A stretch of DNA of 64,000 bases from NCBI GenBank assembly GCA_018222765.1, contig JAAEZT010000004.1:62001-126000 (forward strand), in the 5' to 3' direction. The position numbers were made by a program, and so were the translations under genes. The notes beneath the pieces were generated by a model, which was not told where the DNA came from, made no database searches, and saw nothing but the letters and a program-made list of their open reading frames with translations. Positions 44,203 to 53,328 of this stretch are shown in pieces (position 1 is the stretch's first letter; each line of letters starts with the position of its first letter). This DNA comes from a bacterium. GTDB lineage: Bacteria > Verrucomicrobiota > Verrucomicrobiia > Verrucomicrobiales > Akkermansiaceae.

Positions 44203-45717
44203 ATGAAAGTTTTCAGATGCTTGGCTGCTTCCCTGTTGTTCGTTCAGAGCGCCTTGGCGGACACCCCGCCGAATATCGTCTTCATCCTCGCCGATGATTT
44301 GGGCTACGGGGATGTCGGGTGTTATAACCCGACCTCTAAAGTCCCGACTCCGAATTTGGATCGGCTGGCGAAGGAAGGAATGCGCTTCACCGATGCGCAC
44401 AGTCCGGCGACGGTGTGCTCGCCGACTCGTTATAGCTTGCTGACCGGCAGAATGTGTTTTCGGACAGGTCGTTCGAGGGTTTTTTCGGGAGTGGGTGGCC
44501 CTTGTTTGATTGAAAATGGTCGTTTGACTCTGCCGCAAATGTTGAAGGACAAGGGCTACGCTACCGCGATGTTTGGAAAGTGGCATGTCGGGATGAGCTT
44601 CTTTGACAAGGATGGAAAGCGGATTGAGAAGCAGGGGTTGCAGGCGGTTAAGGAGATCGATTTTTCCCGCGAAGTTGGCGGCTCGCCGGTCGATTATGGC
44701 TTTGATCAGTTTTATGGCACCGCTTGTTGTCCAACGACGGATTGGCTCTATGCCTACATCGATGGGAAACGCATTCCGGTGCCGCCGGTGAAGCAGGTTG
44801 ATAAGAGTACATTGCCAAAGCATCCTTATGCCAATGATTGCCGGGGAGGAATGGTGGCGCCGAATTTTAATTTAGAGGAGGTTGATCTGGTGTTCTTGAA
44901 GAAGAGCCAGGAGTTCTTGAACAAGCGGGAAAAAGGAAAGCCCTTCTTCTTGTTTCATTCGATGCAGGCGGTTCACCTGCCGTCATTTCCGGCGAAACAA
45001 TTTCAAGGGAAGTCGGGTCAAGGCCCGCACGGAGATTTCATCTACCAGATGGATTGGACGGTGGGGGAATTGATGAAAACTCTCGAAGAACAGGGGCTTA
45101 CCGAAAATACCATCGTAATGTTTGGTTCAGACAACGGGCCGGAAGTTCCGACGATCATCGCGATGCGCCGGGACCATCAACACGATGGCGCGAGGCCTTG
45201 GCGGGGGGTGAAACGTGACCAGTGGGAAGGCGGGCATCGGACTCCGTTTATCGTGAAGTGGCCCGGAGTGGCCAAACCGGGTTCGGAGAGCGATGAGCTT
45301 GTTAGCCTGACTGATGTTTTTGCGACCTGTGCGGCAATCAATGGAGTTAAGTTCCCCAGAGATGCCGGTGAGGATAGTTTTGATCTCACGGGAACGTTGA
45401 GGGGGGATGTGCGGAATGCACCCGTGCGACCTTACCTTCTTCAGCAGACCTTCGCGATGAAGTTGTCGATTCGGAAAGGAAATTGGAAATATATCGATCA
45501 TAAAGGGTCGGGCGGAAATAATTACGAAAAGCCCGGTGAATGGGGGATGAGGCAATATGCCCTTCCTGATACTGATCCCGATGCGCCAGGGCAGTTGTAC
45601 AATCTCGCCAGGGATCCCGGTGAGACGACGAATCTCTACTCCAAGAATCCCGAAAAAGTCGCGGAACTGAAGGGCTTGTTAGAAAAGTCGAAGGCCTCGG
45701 GAAGAACGGCGAATTGA
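44203..45717 (+). CDS. Secreted type I sulfatase (arylsulfatase A-like)
   Basis: 504 residues with a signal peptide (1-19). ILADDLGYGDVGCYNP, formylglycine site Cys72 in VCSPTRYSLLTGR, FGKWHVG, FHSMQAVHLP and MFGSDNGPE are all present, with the C-terminal QLYNLARDPGETTNLY. These fit arylsulfatase A-type enzymes on sulfated glycans; the substrate is unknown. It starts directly beside the remnant of another sulfatase on the opposite strand. Confidence 0.95.
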   Translation: MKVFRCLAASLLFVQSALADTPPNIVFILADDLGYGDVGCYNPTSKVPTPNLDRLAKEGMRFTDAHSPATVCSPTRYSLLTGRMCFRTGRSRVFSGVGGPCLIENGRLTLPQMLKDKGYATAMFGKWHVGMSFFDKDGKRIEKQGLQAVKEIDFSREVGGSPVDYGFDQFYGTACCPTTDWLYAYIDGKRIPVPPVKQVDKSTLPKHPYANDCRGGMVAPNFNLEEVDLVFLKKSQEFLNKREKGKPFFLFHSMQAVHLPSFPAKQFQGKSGQGPHGDFIYQMDWTVGELMKTLEEQGLTENTIVMFGSDNGPEVPTIIAMRRDHQHDGARPWRGVKRDQWEGGHRTPFIVKWPGVAKPGSESDELVSLTDVFATCAAINGVKFPRDAGEDSFDLTGTLRGDVRNAPVRPYLLQQTFAMKLSIRKGNWKYIDHKGSGGNNYEKPGEWGMRQYALPDTDPDAPGQLYNLARDPGETTNLYSKNPEKVAELKGLLEKSKASGRTAN

Positions 45718-45802
45718 GATTACGAGAGGAGCCTGAATTCACCGCATGCGCTGCATGCCGAAGTTCTGCGAATGGGTTTTCAAGCAGAGGTCCTAAGCAG
45801 GT

Positions 45803-47260
45803 TCAGGGCTTGATGCCGGAACCCGAGGCTTTGGTGAGTTTGGAGAGCTTTTTAATGAGCCCGGCATGAGCGGGGTCGGCCGCAACGTTTTTGTGGGGAT
45901 TGCCCTGGAAGTCGATGAGGGTGATGTCTTCGAGTGAGCCCGTGTGATCGTTTTTGCGCCATTCGGTGTAGCGGTAGCGGTCGGTGCGGATGCTGGTGCC
46001 AAGGACTTTTCCAACGCCGGGTTTACTTTTGAAGTATTGGCTGAAGGCACCTTTTTTCCATGGTGTCTTTGGTTTGGAGAGGAGGGGTTTTAGGGAAACA
46101 CCGTGGAGGTTTTTGGGAGTTGGGATTTCCGTGAGATCGCAGAGAGTGGGGAAGAGATCGACGAGTTCGGCGAGGGCCTTGGTGCGTTGTCCTTTCTTTT
46201 GGCCGGGAGCAACAATGACGAGAGGGACTTTCGCGGCCACTTCGTAGGTGGTATGCTTGCACCATTCGCCGTAGTCGCCGAGGTAGTATCCGTGATCCCC
46301 CCATAGGACGATGATGGTGTTCTTGGCGAGACCGTTTTCCTCGAGGCCTTTTATCAGTCGTCCGATTTGTGCGTCCACGTAGCTGACGCTGGCGCGGTAG
46401 CCATGAATGAGTTCGCGCGTTTTTGCATCGTCGAGTCTCTTGGCCTTTTTGGGAATGTCGGAATAGTTTTTCAATTCACCCCAACTGGAACCATCATAGG
46501 GAAGTCCGTTGATAGCCTTGCTGCGTGAGGGGACTTTGATCTTCGGGCGATCGTAGAGGTCCCAGTATTTTTTCGGGGCGTTGAAAGGGAGGTGGGGCTT
46601 GTTGAATCCGACGGCGAGGAAGAAGGGCGCATTTGAGCTCGCGAGTTTCTTCATGCGTTCAACGGCGGTTTTGGCAACCATGCCGTCGTTGTAGGCGTCG
46701 TCGCTGACCTCTCCGCCATTCTCACTTGCTGGGCCATTGGTGCGAACTCCGGTTTCCCGTTGAATGCGGCGGGCTTTGGTCGAGGCGGCCATCCCTGCGG
46801 GAGAAGCGTATGCCGGACCGAGTCCGCGGAGGGGCTTTTCGGACCAGCCCTGGGGGAAGTCGTCGTTCGAGGCGTGATAGATTTTCCCGATGGAGAGGGT
46901 GGTGTAGCCTTGGGCTTTGAAATGTTGGGGCATGGAAAGTGCGTCGGGGTTTTTCTCACGCATGGGCGTTTTGTAATTCCAGCACCGTGTGGTCTGGGGG
47001 CGGAGCCCGGTCATGAGGCTGGCGCGGGAGGCTCCGCAGACTGCGACCTGGCAATAGGTTCGCTCGAAGAGAGTTCCCTTTGCGGCGAGCGCGTCGATGT
47101 TGGGTGATTTGATTTCCGTGCGGCCGTAACAGTTGAGCTCCGGACGGAGATCGTCGACAGCGATGAAGAGGACGTTTGACCGCTCTGCGGTGAATCCTGA
47201 ATTCGAAAAGAGGAGAAGTCCGGTGCCGGAGAGGAGGAGTTTTTTCAGGGAAAGAGTCAT
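45803..47260 (-). CDS. Secreted sulfatase, iduronate-2-sulfatase type
   Basis: 485 residues from the ATG at 47260; the upstream in-frame extension overlaps the neighbouring CBS gene and lacks similarity. Signal peptide (about 1-25). FIAVDDLRPELNCYG and Cys75 in AVCGASRASLMTGLRP (C-x-A-x-R, the iduronate-sulfatase variant of the formylglycine motif) are diagnostic, with SIGKIYH, LWGDHGYYLGDYGEWCKHTTYE and the late RTDRYRYTEWR. It likely removes 2-sulfates from uronic acids or related sugars. It is convergent with the sulfatase at 44203, with 85 bp between stops. Confidence 0.95.
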   Translation of the reverse strand: MTLSLKKLLLSGTGLLLFSNSGFTAERSNVLFIAVDDLRPELNCYGRTEIKSPNIDALAAKGTLFERTYCQVAVCGASRASLMTGLRPQTTRCWNYKTPMREKNPDALSMPQHFKAQGYTTLSIGKIYHASNDDFPQGWSEKPLRGLGPAYASPAGMAASTKARRIQRETGVRTNGPASENGGEVSDDAYNDGMVAKTAVERMKKLASSNAPFFLAVGFNKPHLPFNAPKKYWDLYDRPKIKVPSRSKAINGLPYDGSSWGELKNYSDIPKKAKRLDDAKTRELIHGYRASVSYVDAQIGRLIKGLEENGLAKNTIIVLWGDHGYYLGDYGEWCKHTTYEVAAKVPLVIVAPGQKKGQRTKALAELVDLFPTLCDLTEIPTPKNLHGVSLKPLLSKPKTPWKKGAFSQYFKSKPGVGKVLGTSIRTDRYRYTEWRKNDHTGSLEDITLIDFQGNPHKNVAADPAHAGLIKKLSKLTKASGSGIKP

Positions 47261-47276
47261 TGCTGGGTGCAAAGAT

Positions 47277-48347
47277 TTAAGTATTTTGCTCCGGCGGGGG
47301 AATGCCCATTTTTTCGGCGCGCTTTTTCCAAAGATCCCTGGCCATCTGTTGCATGTCGTCGATGTCGTCAACTTCATCGACAATTTCGGTTCCCAGGAGA
47401 GTCTCGATGACGTCTTCGAGGGTGATGATTCCCGAGAAGGAGCCATACTCATCGAGAATGGCTGCAATGTGAATCCGGTCTGCGATCATATCATTGAAGA
47501 GGATCGAGAGGTTTTGCGTTCGCGGGACGGTGTGGATGGCGCGTCTGAAGTCAGAAAGCGTCTTGTCTCCCTCGCCTTGGGCATGGGCCTGAAGGAGTTC
47601 GATTTGTAGGACGAAACCATCGAGGTCATCCAAGGTTTCTTTGTAGATGGGAATCCGTGAAAAGGGACGGTCGGAGTGCCCTTCCATAAACTCATTGATC
47701 GTGCAGCTGGCCGGGAGGGCGAAGACCACGGTGCGTGGGGTGGCGGCATGGCGGGCCATGGTGTCGCGGAGGCCGAAGAGGTTCTTCACGATGCGGCCCT
47801 CGTTCTCTTCAATCGAGCCTTCCTTCTCGCCGATGTCGGCCATCGCGACAAACTCCGCGCGGCTAAAGGCGCCTTTCTTTTGACCGTGGGAAATTCCACT
47901 GGTGATTTTCTCCGTGATCCAAATGAGGGGAGACATCAGCCGGGTCAGCGAGGTCAGCATGACTCCGGTGGCGGGAGCGAGTTGCTTCCAGAAGACTGCG
48001 CCAAGGGTTTTTGGAATGATCTCCGAGAGGATGAGAATAAGCAGGGTAAGAATGCCGGAGATGATTCCGGTGGTGAGGGCTCCGTCGCCAAAAACTTTCA
48101 TGGCCTGCGCTCCTACTCCGGCGGCTCCGACGGTATGAGCCACGGTGTTGAGGATCAGGATGGCCGAGAGGGGACGGTTGATGTCGGCGGAAAGCTTCTG
48201 CCAGACCTCGGCGTTTTTTGGTTTCGTTTCCCTCTGGGTGAGAATGTAGGGCTGACGAATGCTCAGGAGGACGGCTTCAAAGACCGAGCAGAGGAATGAA
48301 AAAACCAACGCGATGAGGAGATAGACAATGAGTAAGGTGATGCCCAC
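47277..48347 (-). CDS. CNNM (DUF21) and CBS-pair membrane protein
   Basis: 356 residues. Helices at about 4-24, 57-75 and 88-110 form the CNNM/DUF21 membrane domain (SFLCSVFEAVLLSIRQ, ILSEIIPKTLG), followed by two CBS motifs (about 205-330; TPRTVVFALP, RIPIYKETLDDLDG, ILDEYGSFSGIITLEDVIE). The terminal CorC-like domain of longer members is missing. Family members are associated with divalent cation (magnesium/cobalt) export. It ends 16 bp before the sulfatase start on the same strand. Confidence 0.9.
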   Translation of the reverse strand: MGITLLIVYLLIALVFSFLCSVFEAVLLSIRQPYILTQRETKPKNAEVWQKLSADINRPLSAILILNTVAHTVGAAGVGAQAMKVFGDGALTTGIISGILTLLILILSEIIPKTLGAVFWKQLAPATGVMLTSLTRLMSPLIWITEKITSGISHGQKKGAFSRAEFVAMADIGEKEGSIEENEGRIVKNLFGLRDTMARHAATPRTVVFALPASCTINEFMEGHSDRPFSRIPIYKETLDDLDGFVLQIELLQAHAQGEGDKTLSDFRRAIHTVPRTQNLSILFNDMIADRIHIAAILDEYGSFSGIITLEDVIETLLGTEIVDEVDDIDDMQQMARDLWKKRAEKMGIPPPEQNT

Positions 48348-48408
48348 GGAACTTCAACAAACGCTAGATTCCGGGAAACGAAAGGAAAAAGTTTTTCGAG
48401 GGTGATCC

Positions 48409-48846
48409 TCAGTCGTTGGAGTAGGTCTTTTTGACAACGATGCCGTCTTTCATTTTCAGGAAAATGCCTTCACAATTTGGCTCACGATAGTCTTCGGGAT
48501 TCATAAAAAAGCCCAGTTGATCTTCGTCGTCGCTCCTGACGATGGGACGGTCCCGGACTCCGTCTCTGGGGTAGTGTTTGATCAAGATCTCGATAACTTG
48601 TTGTCGGGTCATGCCTTCCTCAATCTCGCAGTAGAAGCTGCGATAGGTCCGGAATCGTGGATCAATGATCCAGGAATTGAGAGCGAGGAAAAAGAAGACC
48701 GAAGGGATGAGGATACCACTTCCGGTGAGGATGAGCAGGATGCGGGGCCATCCGTATTTCCGAATTCCAAATACGAAAAAGAAGAAGGCGACAAGGACTC
48801 CGAAGAGGCAGAGATAAGAGAGTGGGGGACTAAGAGAAGTTTCCAT
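48409..48846 (-). CDS. Hypothetical two-helix membrane protein
   Basis: 145 residues from the ATG at 48846, chosen so that the first hydrophobic segment lies near the start. Two helices (about 9-27 and 35-56) are followed by a soluble part with EEGMTRQQVIEILIKHYPRD and GIFLKMKDGIVVKKTY. This resembles BamE/SmpA-like folds (MT..QV..ilG...) but is too short to be certain. Function unknown. Confidence 0.65.
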   Translation of the reverse strand: METSLSPPLSYLCLFGVLVAFFFFVFGIRKYGWPRILLILTGSGILIPSVFFFLALNSWIIDPRFRTYRSFYCEIEEGMTRQQVIEILIKHYPRDGVRDRPIVRSDDEDQLGFFMNPEDYREPNCEGIFLKMKDGIVVKKTYSND

Positions 48847-48909
48847 CTCGATGGGAGCGTGCCTTTCAAGCAAGTGGCTTTTGCTGAAGAATACCCTGCC
48901 GGGACTTAA

Positions 48910-49620
48910 TTACTTGGTCTTCTTGTTGACCAGTTCAATTGATTTTTCGGCGAGGCGCTTCCCGAAGGTTTCGTAGCCTTTGATCGAGTAGTGGAGGTCG
49001 TTTTTGATTTCCCTGCCGCGCTTGTTTTTTCCGTCGTTCAGATCATCGGTGTCGACCCAGGCTCCCCGGGGGCTGGCCTCGGCAGCGGCGACTTGGGCTT
49101 TTCGGACGGCCGTCCAGTGCGGGTAGCGCTTGTTGGTCATATCAAAATCACTAAGGCGGCCGATAACGAAATTGACGTCATCGCGGCCGAGGTCTTTGGC
49201 GAGTTGATCGAGCAAGCCCTTCATGCTGGCCTGGTAAACAGATCCGTGTTTTTCCTTGGCATCCCGTTCGCCCTGCATCCAGAGGAAGGTGACCGAGGTC
49301 AGCTTTTCTCCTTTGGTCGCGGCGTTGACCGACTTCATCAGGACATCATAGAGATCGCCGGTGGCTTTTGGTTCATCGCCATTTTCGGGTTTCCATTGTT
49401 TATACCAACGTCTGATCGGTTGACCGCCTTGAGCGCTCTTGACCACGATGACTTTGTCTTTGCCAAAGGCGGTTTCGACAGCGGGCGTGAAAGAAATTTT
49501 GGGATCCAATCCCGCCATATTCGATTGACCGGAGAGGATGAAGAGGTGCTTTCCATCCTCCGAGGCGTGAGCTAAGAACGAGAGTAGAGAGGGCAGAAGG
49601 ATGAGAGTGAATTTTTTCAT
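48910..49620 (-). CDS. Secreted SASA-type esterase, divergent
   Basis: 236 residues with a signal peptide (1-19). Nucleophile Ser33 lies in LSGQSNMAGLD; SAQGGQPIRRW carries the oxyanion Gly; FLWMQGERDA replaces the usual HQGE His with Met; and the Asp-His pair may be in NDLHYSIKGY. It belongs to the PF03629-like SGNH esterases with the protein at 16947 but is clearly diverged. Expected role: de-acetylation of sugars in the periplasm. Confidence 0.82.
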   Translation of the reverse strand: MKKFTLILLPSLLSFLAHASEDGKHLFILSGQSNMAGLDPKISFTPAVETAFGKDKVIVVKSAQGGQPIRRWYKQWKPENGDEPKATGDLYDVLMKSVNAATKGEKLTSVTFLWMQGERDAKEKHGSVYQASMKGLLDQLAKDLGRDDVNFVIGRLSDFDMTNKRYPHWTAVRKAQVAAAEASPRGAWVDTDDLNDGKNKRGREIKNDLHYSIKGYETFGKRLAEKSIELVNKKTK

Positions 49621-50073
49621 TTGGTTGTTTGTGGCGATTCTACGAGCGGAGTCAATTCAAGTTGGGATTTTTTAGGCGTTCTCTTTGCTTTTTTGAATTC
49701 GACTAATCCATGCCCCAAGGAATCAGAAAATGGTCTGTCCCCACCTGTCCTTCCGGAAGAGCGATCGCCATTTACTCAGGGGGCTATGGTGACCATTTGT
49801 GGCTAGCGGTTAGATTAGTCGTATGGCTGGAGGCGGCCCTTCTATTTTCCGTAACTCGGTTCACCCTGCTTGAGTGCTTTTTATTTGTCTATCGATATGC
49901 TTCGCGGGCCTTGTCGGCATGCGGGTGGCCCTAAGTTGGAAATGCGCTTGCGAGATCAGCGCTGAGAACCGCTGCTTGGTGACTTCACAAACGGTTTGGG
50001 GGAGTGTGTTTCAAAAGATCCCTAGAAGAAACTTGCAACAAATTAGAATGGCACGAATCTGTGGGTTGTGACG
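49621..50073. other. Intergenic region, nothing supported
   Basis: 453 bp between the divergent esterase and rhomboid genes. Short open frames (up to about 75 codons) have no recognisable sequence, no ribosome site and no consistent reading on either strand. No tRNA cloverleaf or long inverted repeat is evident by eye. It probably holds the two divergent promoters. Confidence 0.6.
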
Positions 50074-50964
50074 ATGAAGGTAGAGACTGACCCGAAGACC
50101 AGCGATTACGCTCCGGTGGCGTATTTTGAGGAGGTAGGGGCGGCAAATGAGTATGCGCTGGTGGTGCTGGCGATGAATCTTGATTGCCTGATCACGATTG
50201 AGAAGGGGGGATATCAGCTTTACGCCAATGGGGCCTTTACGACGGCGATTCACGAGGAATTCCGTCTGTATGCCGAGGAGCAAAAGTTCAAGCCGGAGCC
50301 GCTGCATGTGCCGGTCTTTTCGTCTGGGCTGGAAATTGCTCTGGTGTGGGTGGCGGCGGTCTTCTTTTGCTTCATCTCGCAGCAGGAAGATGCGGGAGTG
50401 ACGGAGATGTATCTCAACTCTTCTCAGGGAGTGGTTGAGGGCTTGGAGCTGTATCGTCCTTTCACCGCGCTCTTTTTGCATGGAGATTTTGAGCATTTAT
50501 TGGGGAATGTCGTATTTGGGGTGATCTTTTTTCTCCTGGTGTCCAATTCCTTCGGTCCGCTGCGCGGGTGGGTATTGGTTATGCTGAGCGGCTTTCTGGG
50601 AAACACGCTCAATGCGGTGATTCATCATCCTGATGTTTTCCGTTCGCTGGGAGCATCGACAGCGGTCTTTGGAGCGCTGGGATTGCTGGTGGGAACCGGG
50701 CTCGATGTGGCCTGGCGCGAGCGTTCGTATCGTCGGGGTCTGCAGGCTTTTGTGCCGCTTTTGGCGGGGCTAATGTTGTTTTCCATTCATGGAATTGGAG
50801 GACCGGGGACTGATGTGATGGCGCACCTTCTTGGCTTTTTCTTTGGAGTTGCCCTCGGATTCCCGGCCTCGAGATATGAGCGGGTGATTTCGGCTTGGGG
50901 AGTCCGAATGAGGGAAGGACTGCGGCGATTGGTTCGGGGGGCTGATCCTCGCGCGAGCCTCTGA
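50074..50964 (+). CDS. Rhomboid-family intramembrane serine protease
   Basis: 296 residues from the ATG at 50074 (a GTG at 50068 is also possible). A cytoplasmic N-terminal domain of about 85 residues (LDCLITIEKGGYQLYANG) precedes six or seven helices. LHGDFEHLLGN is the conserved loop/helix 2 motif, GASTAVFG holds the catalytic Ser (GxSx), and MAHLLGFFFG the catalytic His. It should cleave membrane proteins within the bilayer; substrates are unknown. The Cys- and His-rich N-domain of some rhomboids is not seen. Confidence 0.92.
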   Translation: MKVETDPKTSDYAPVAYFEEVGAANEYALVVLAMNLDCLITIEKGGYQLYANGAFTTAIHEEFRLYAEEQKFKPEPLHVPVFSSGLEIALVWVAAVFFCFISQQEDAGVTEMYLNSSQGVVEGLELYRPFTALFLHGDFEHLLGNVVFGVIFFLLVSNSFGPLRGWVLVMLSGFLGNTLNAVIHHPDVFRSLGASTAVFGALGLLVGTGLDVAWRERSYRRGLQAFVPLLAGLMLFSIHGIGGPGTDVMAHLLGFFFGVALGFPASRYERVISAWGVRMREGLRRLVRGADPRASL

Positions 50965-51014
50965 TCCGGGAGGATTATCTTGCTAGATGAGACGGCTTGC
51001 GGCGTAGTTGGAGC

Positions 51015-52166
51015 ATGCGTTTTTTCATTTGTTCTCTGTTCGCTGTCGGTTCGCTGCATGCCTACACTCCGGTGCCTCTGATCGAGGACGCCAAGGCTCC
51101 TGATTTCTCCCTTCCCGGCGTGGATGGAAAGACCTATACCTTGAACGATTTCTCCGGCGGCAAGGCGCTCGCGGTGATCTTTACGACGAATCATTGTCCC
51201 GATGCGATCTCATCGCATGGTCGCATGGTTGCGTTGGTTGACCATTTCAAAGGAAAGCCCGTCAAATTTGTCGCGATCAATAGTAATTCTCCCGAAGGGC
51301 TGCATTTGCCCGAGTTGGGCTGGACGGTTTATGACGACAGCTTTGAGGATATGAAACTCATTTCCAAGGATACCGGATTTAACCTGCCGTATCTTTACGA
51401 TGGCGAGACCCAGGGAACGGCCAAGGCTTACGGTGCGATAGCGACTCCACATATCTTTGTTTTCGATGGCGATCTGAAGCTTCGTTACAATGGCCGAATG
51501 GACAATGGCCGCCGCCGTCTCGGTCCAGTGGAGAAGAACGAGGGCCGTGATGCCATCGAGGCAATTCTTGCCGGAAAGAAGCCTGTCGTGGTGAAGACGC
51601 GCCCGGTTGGATGTACTACGAAGTGGAAGGAAAAGGCCGGCAAGGTGGCGGAGGAGAATCGCAAGTGGAAGGAGCAGAAAATCACGGTGGAGATGGCAGG
51701 TGCGGATGCCATTGGGAAGATCTACGCCAACAAAGGGCGCAAGGGAATGCGACTCATCAATTTTTGGTCCACGACCTGCGGACCGTGCATTGCGGAGTTT
51801 CCCGATCTCGCAGAGATTTGCCGTCAGTATTCGTGGCATGATTTCGAATTCATTTCGTTGAGTTTTGATGAAGAGAGCGACAAAGAAAAGGTGAGCAAGT
51901 TCCTCAAGCAGCAGGAAGTGGGAATGTCACATCGCAATCGGGGATTACTGAAAGAGGACGGTCGGACGACGAGTCACTTCATTTTCAAAGGCGACACCGA
52001 GGAACTAGCTAAGGTTTTCAAGGACAAGTGGAATGGAGCCCTGCCATTTACCATTCTCGTGGGAGCGAACGGAGAGGTGCTCTATGAACATTCGGGGAAA
52101 GTTAATCCCTTGTTATTGAAAAAGAAGATCGTGGCTCAGATTTGGAAGAAATCGGAGGAGAAATAG
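51015..52166 (+). CDS. Secreted protein with two thioredoxin-fold domains
   Basis: 383 residues from the ATG at 51015, with a signal peptide (1-17). Domain 1 (about 20-190) is AhpC/TSA-like with a single Cys in FTTNHCPDA, as in the NHCP group of exported peroxiredoxin-like proteins. Domain 2 (about 215-383) is TlpA/ResA-like with FWSTTCGPCIAEFPDL, a redox-active CGPC. Joining a peroxidase-like and a thiol-oxidoreductase domain could let the second reduce the first. It may also serve cytochrome c maturation. Confidence 0.85.
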   Translation: MRFFICSLFAVGSLHAYTPVPLIEDAKAPDFSLPGVDGKTYTLNDFSGGKALAVIFTTNHCPDAISSHGRMVALVDHFKGKPVKFVAINSNSPEGLHLPELGWTVYDDSFEDMKLISKDTGFNLPYLYDGETQGTAKAYGAIATPHIFVFDGDLKLRYNGRMDNGRRRLGPVEKNEGRDAIEAILAGKKPVVVKTRPVGCTTKWKEKAGKVAEENRKWKEQKITVEMAGADAIGKIYANKGRKGMRLINFWSTTCGPCIAEFPDLAEICRQYSWHDFEFISLSFDEESDKEKVSKFLKQQEVGMSHRNRGLLKEDGRTTSHFIFKGDTEELAKVFKDKWNGALPFTILVGANGEVLYEHSGKVNPLLLKKKIVAQIWKKSEEK

Positions 52167-52301
52167 CGAGATGTTTTCTGTTTGGACCGAAGTTCAGTCC
52201 CCGTAGGTTGGAGGCTTAAGAGTAATGGTGAATTTTCTTTTATTCTTTTGTTCCCTTTAGCGGGAGACTGTGGCAACTCTGAAAATCTAACTGCAACCGC
52301 C

Positions 52302-53213
52302 ATGTCGCAATCGATTGAAGATCTTACCACTCTCCTTGAAGGGAAACCTGAATTTGTTGTTACCGAACCCGAGCCAGGTTTTCCGGTCATTGAAGTCACC
52401 ACGCCTGTCTCTGCTGGGACGGTGGCTTTGCATGGTGCCCAGGTATTGACTTGGGCGCCGACCGAGCATCCGCCTGTTCTCTATGTCAGCCCGAAAGCCA
52501 AAATGGTCCCGGGGCAGCCTGTTCGCGGAGGCGTTCCCATTTGCTGGCCTTGGTTTAGTGCCCATCCTGAAGATCCGCTGAAACCTTCGCACGGGTTTGC
52601 CCGCACGCGTTTCTGGGAGCTCCTCTCCGGCGATGTGGATGGAAAGGTAGTAACGCTGGTGTTTCGTCTGTTGCCTGACGAGGAAACGAAAGCGCTTTTC
52701 CCTCATGACTTCGAATTGACTGCGACAATCCGCATGGCGGACAAATTACGTATTGCTCTGAAGATGAGGAATACTGGCGACGACGTCTACAAGGTCAGCT
52801 CGGCGCTGCACACCTATCTTTCGGTGGGGCATATTGATCGGATTCAGCTCGAGGGGGTAAAGGGCTCACATTATATCGATCAGCTGACCAGCACGGAAGA
52901 GGAAGATGTTTATCAGGAGAAGAATCTTCAAATCAAAGGTGAGATTGATCGCATTTATAAATCAATGTCTTCGGTATTGATCCGCGACCTGGATCGTCAT
53001 CGCTCTGTCTTCGTCGATAAGGCGGGTTCGCGTTCCACCGTGATCTGGAATCCGTGGAAGGAGAAATCAAAATCTATCAAAGACCTTCCGGACAAAGGGT
53101 ATCATGAGTTTGTGTGTGTTGAGGCGGCCAATGCCGGAACGGATAAACCAACCCTAAGCCCCGGAAGTTCCCACACCATTCAAACCGTGATTGGTTTGAG
53201 GCCTTTGGGGTAA
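52302..53213 (+). CDS. D-hexose-6-phosphate mutarotase
   Basis: 303 residues from the ATG at 52302; an upstream extension has no similarity to the family. HGAQVLTW, RGGVPICWPWFSAHP, SHGFARTRFWEL (catalytic His) and FVCVEAAN (catalytic Glu) match the YeaD/aldose-1-epimerase-like family. It interconverts alpha- and beta-anomers of glucose-6-phosphate. It may help feed sugars released by the secreted hydrolases into glycolysis. Confidence 0.93.
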   Translation: MSQSIEDLTTLLEGKPEFVVTEPEPGFPVIEVTTPVSAGTVALHGAQVLTWAPTEHPPVLYVSPKAKMVPGQPVRGGVPICWPWFSAHPEDPLKPSHGFARTRFWELLSGDVDGKVVTLVFRLLPDEETKALFPHDFELTATIRMADKLRIALKMRNTGDDVYKVSSALHTYLSVGHIDRIQLEGVKGSHYIDQLTSTEEEDVYQEKNLQIKGEIDRIYKSMSSVLIRDLDRHRSVFVDKAGSRSTVIWNPWKEKSKSIKDLPDKGYHEFVCVEAANAGTDKPTLSPGSSHTIQTVIGLRPLG

Positions 53214-53220
53214 GCCTGTT

Positions 53221-53268
53221 CTAAAAAAGAACCCCGCCAGGGTAGCACCGAATGACCGTGGCGAGGTT
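53221..53268 (-). terminator. Rho-independent terminator for the thioredoxin-like gene
   Basis: On the minus strand AACCTCGCCA pairs with TGGCGGGGTT (10 bp, one mismatch) around a 19-nt loop and is followed directly by CTTTTTT. It lies about 60 nt after the stop of the gene at 53329. The stem may also slow transcription arriving from the mutarotase gene on the plus strand, but no T-run follows there. Confidence 0.72.
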
Positions 53269-53328
53269 GGGATTCCCGGCTTCGCGGACTACGAGGCAGG
53301 AAAATCATTCAAAGTGGACGAGCTTTTC

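Noticed and set aside
49621-50073. Possible tRNA or insertion sequence trace in the 453-bp gap
   Set aside because: No cloverleaf, CCA end, terminal inverted repeats or transposase motif could be found by eye.
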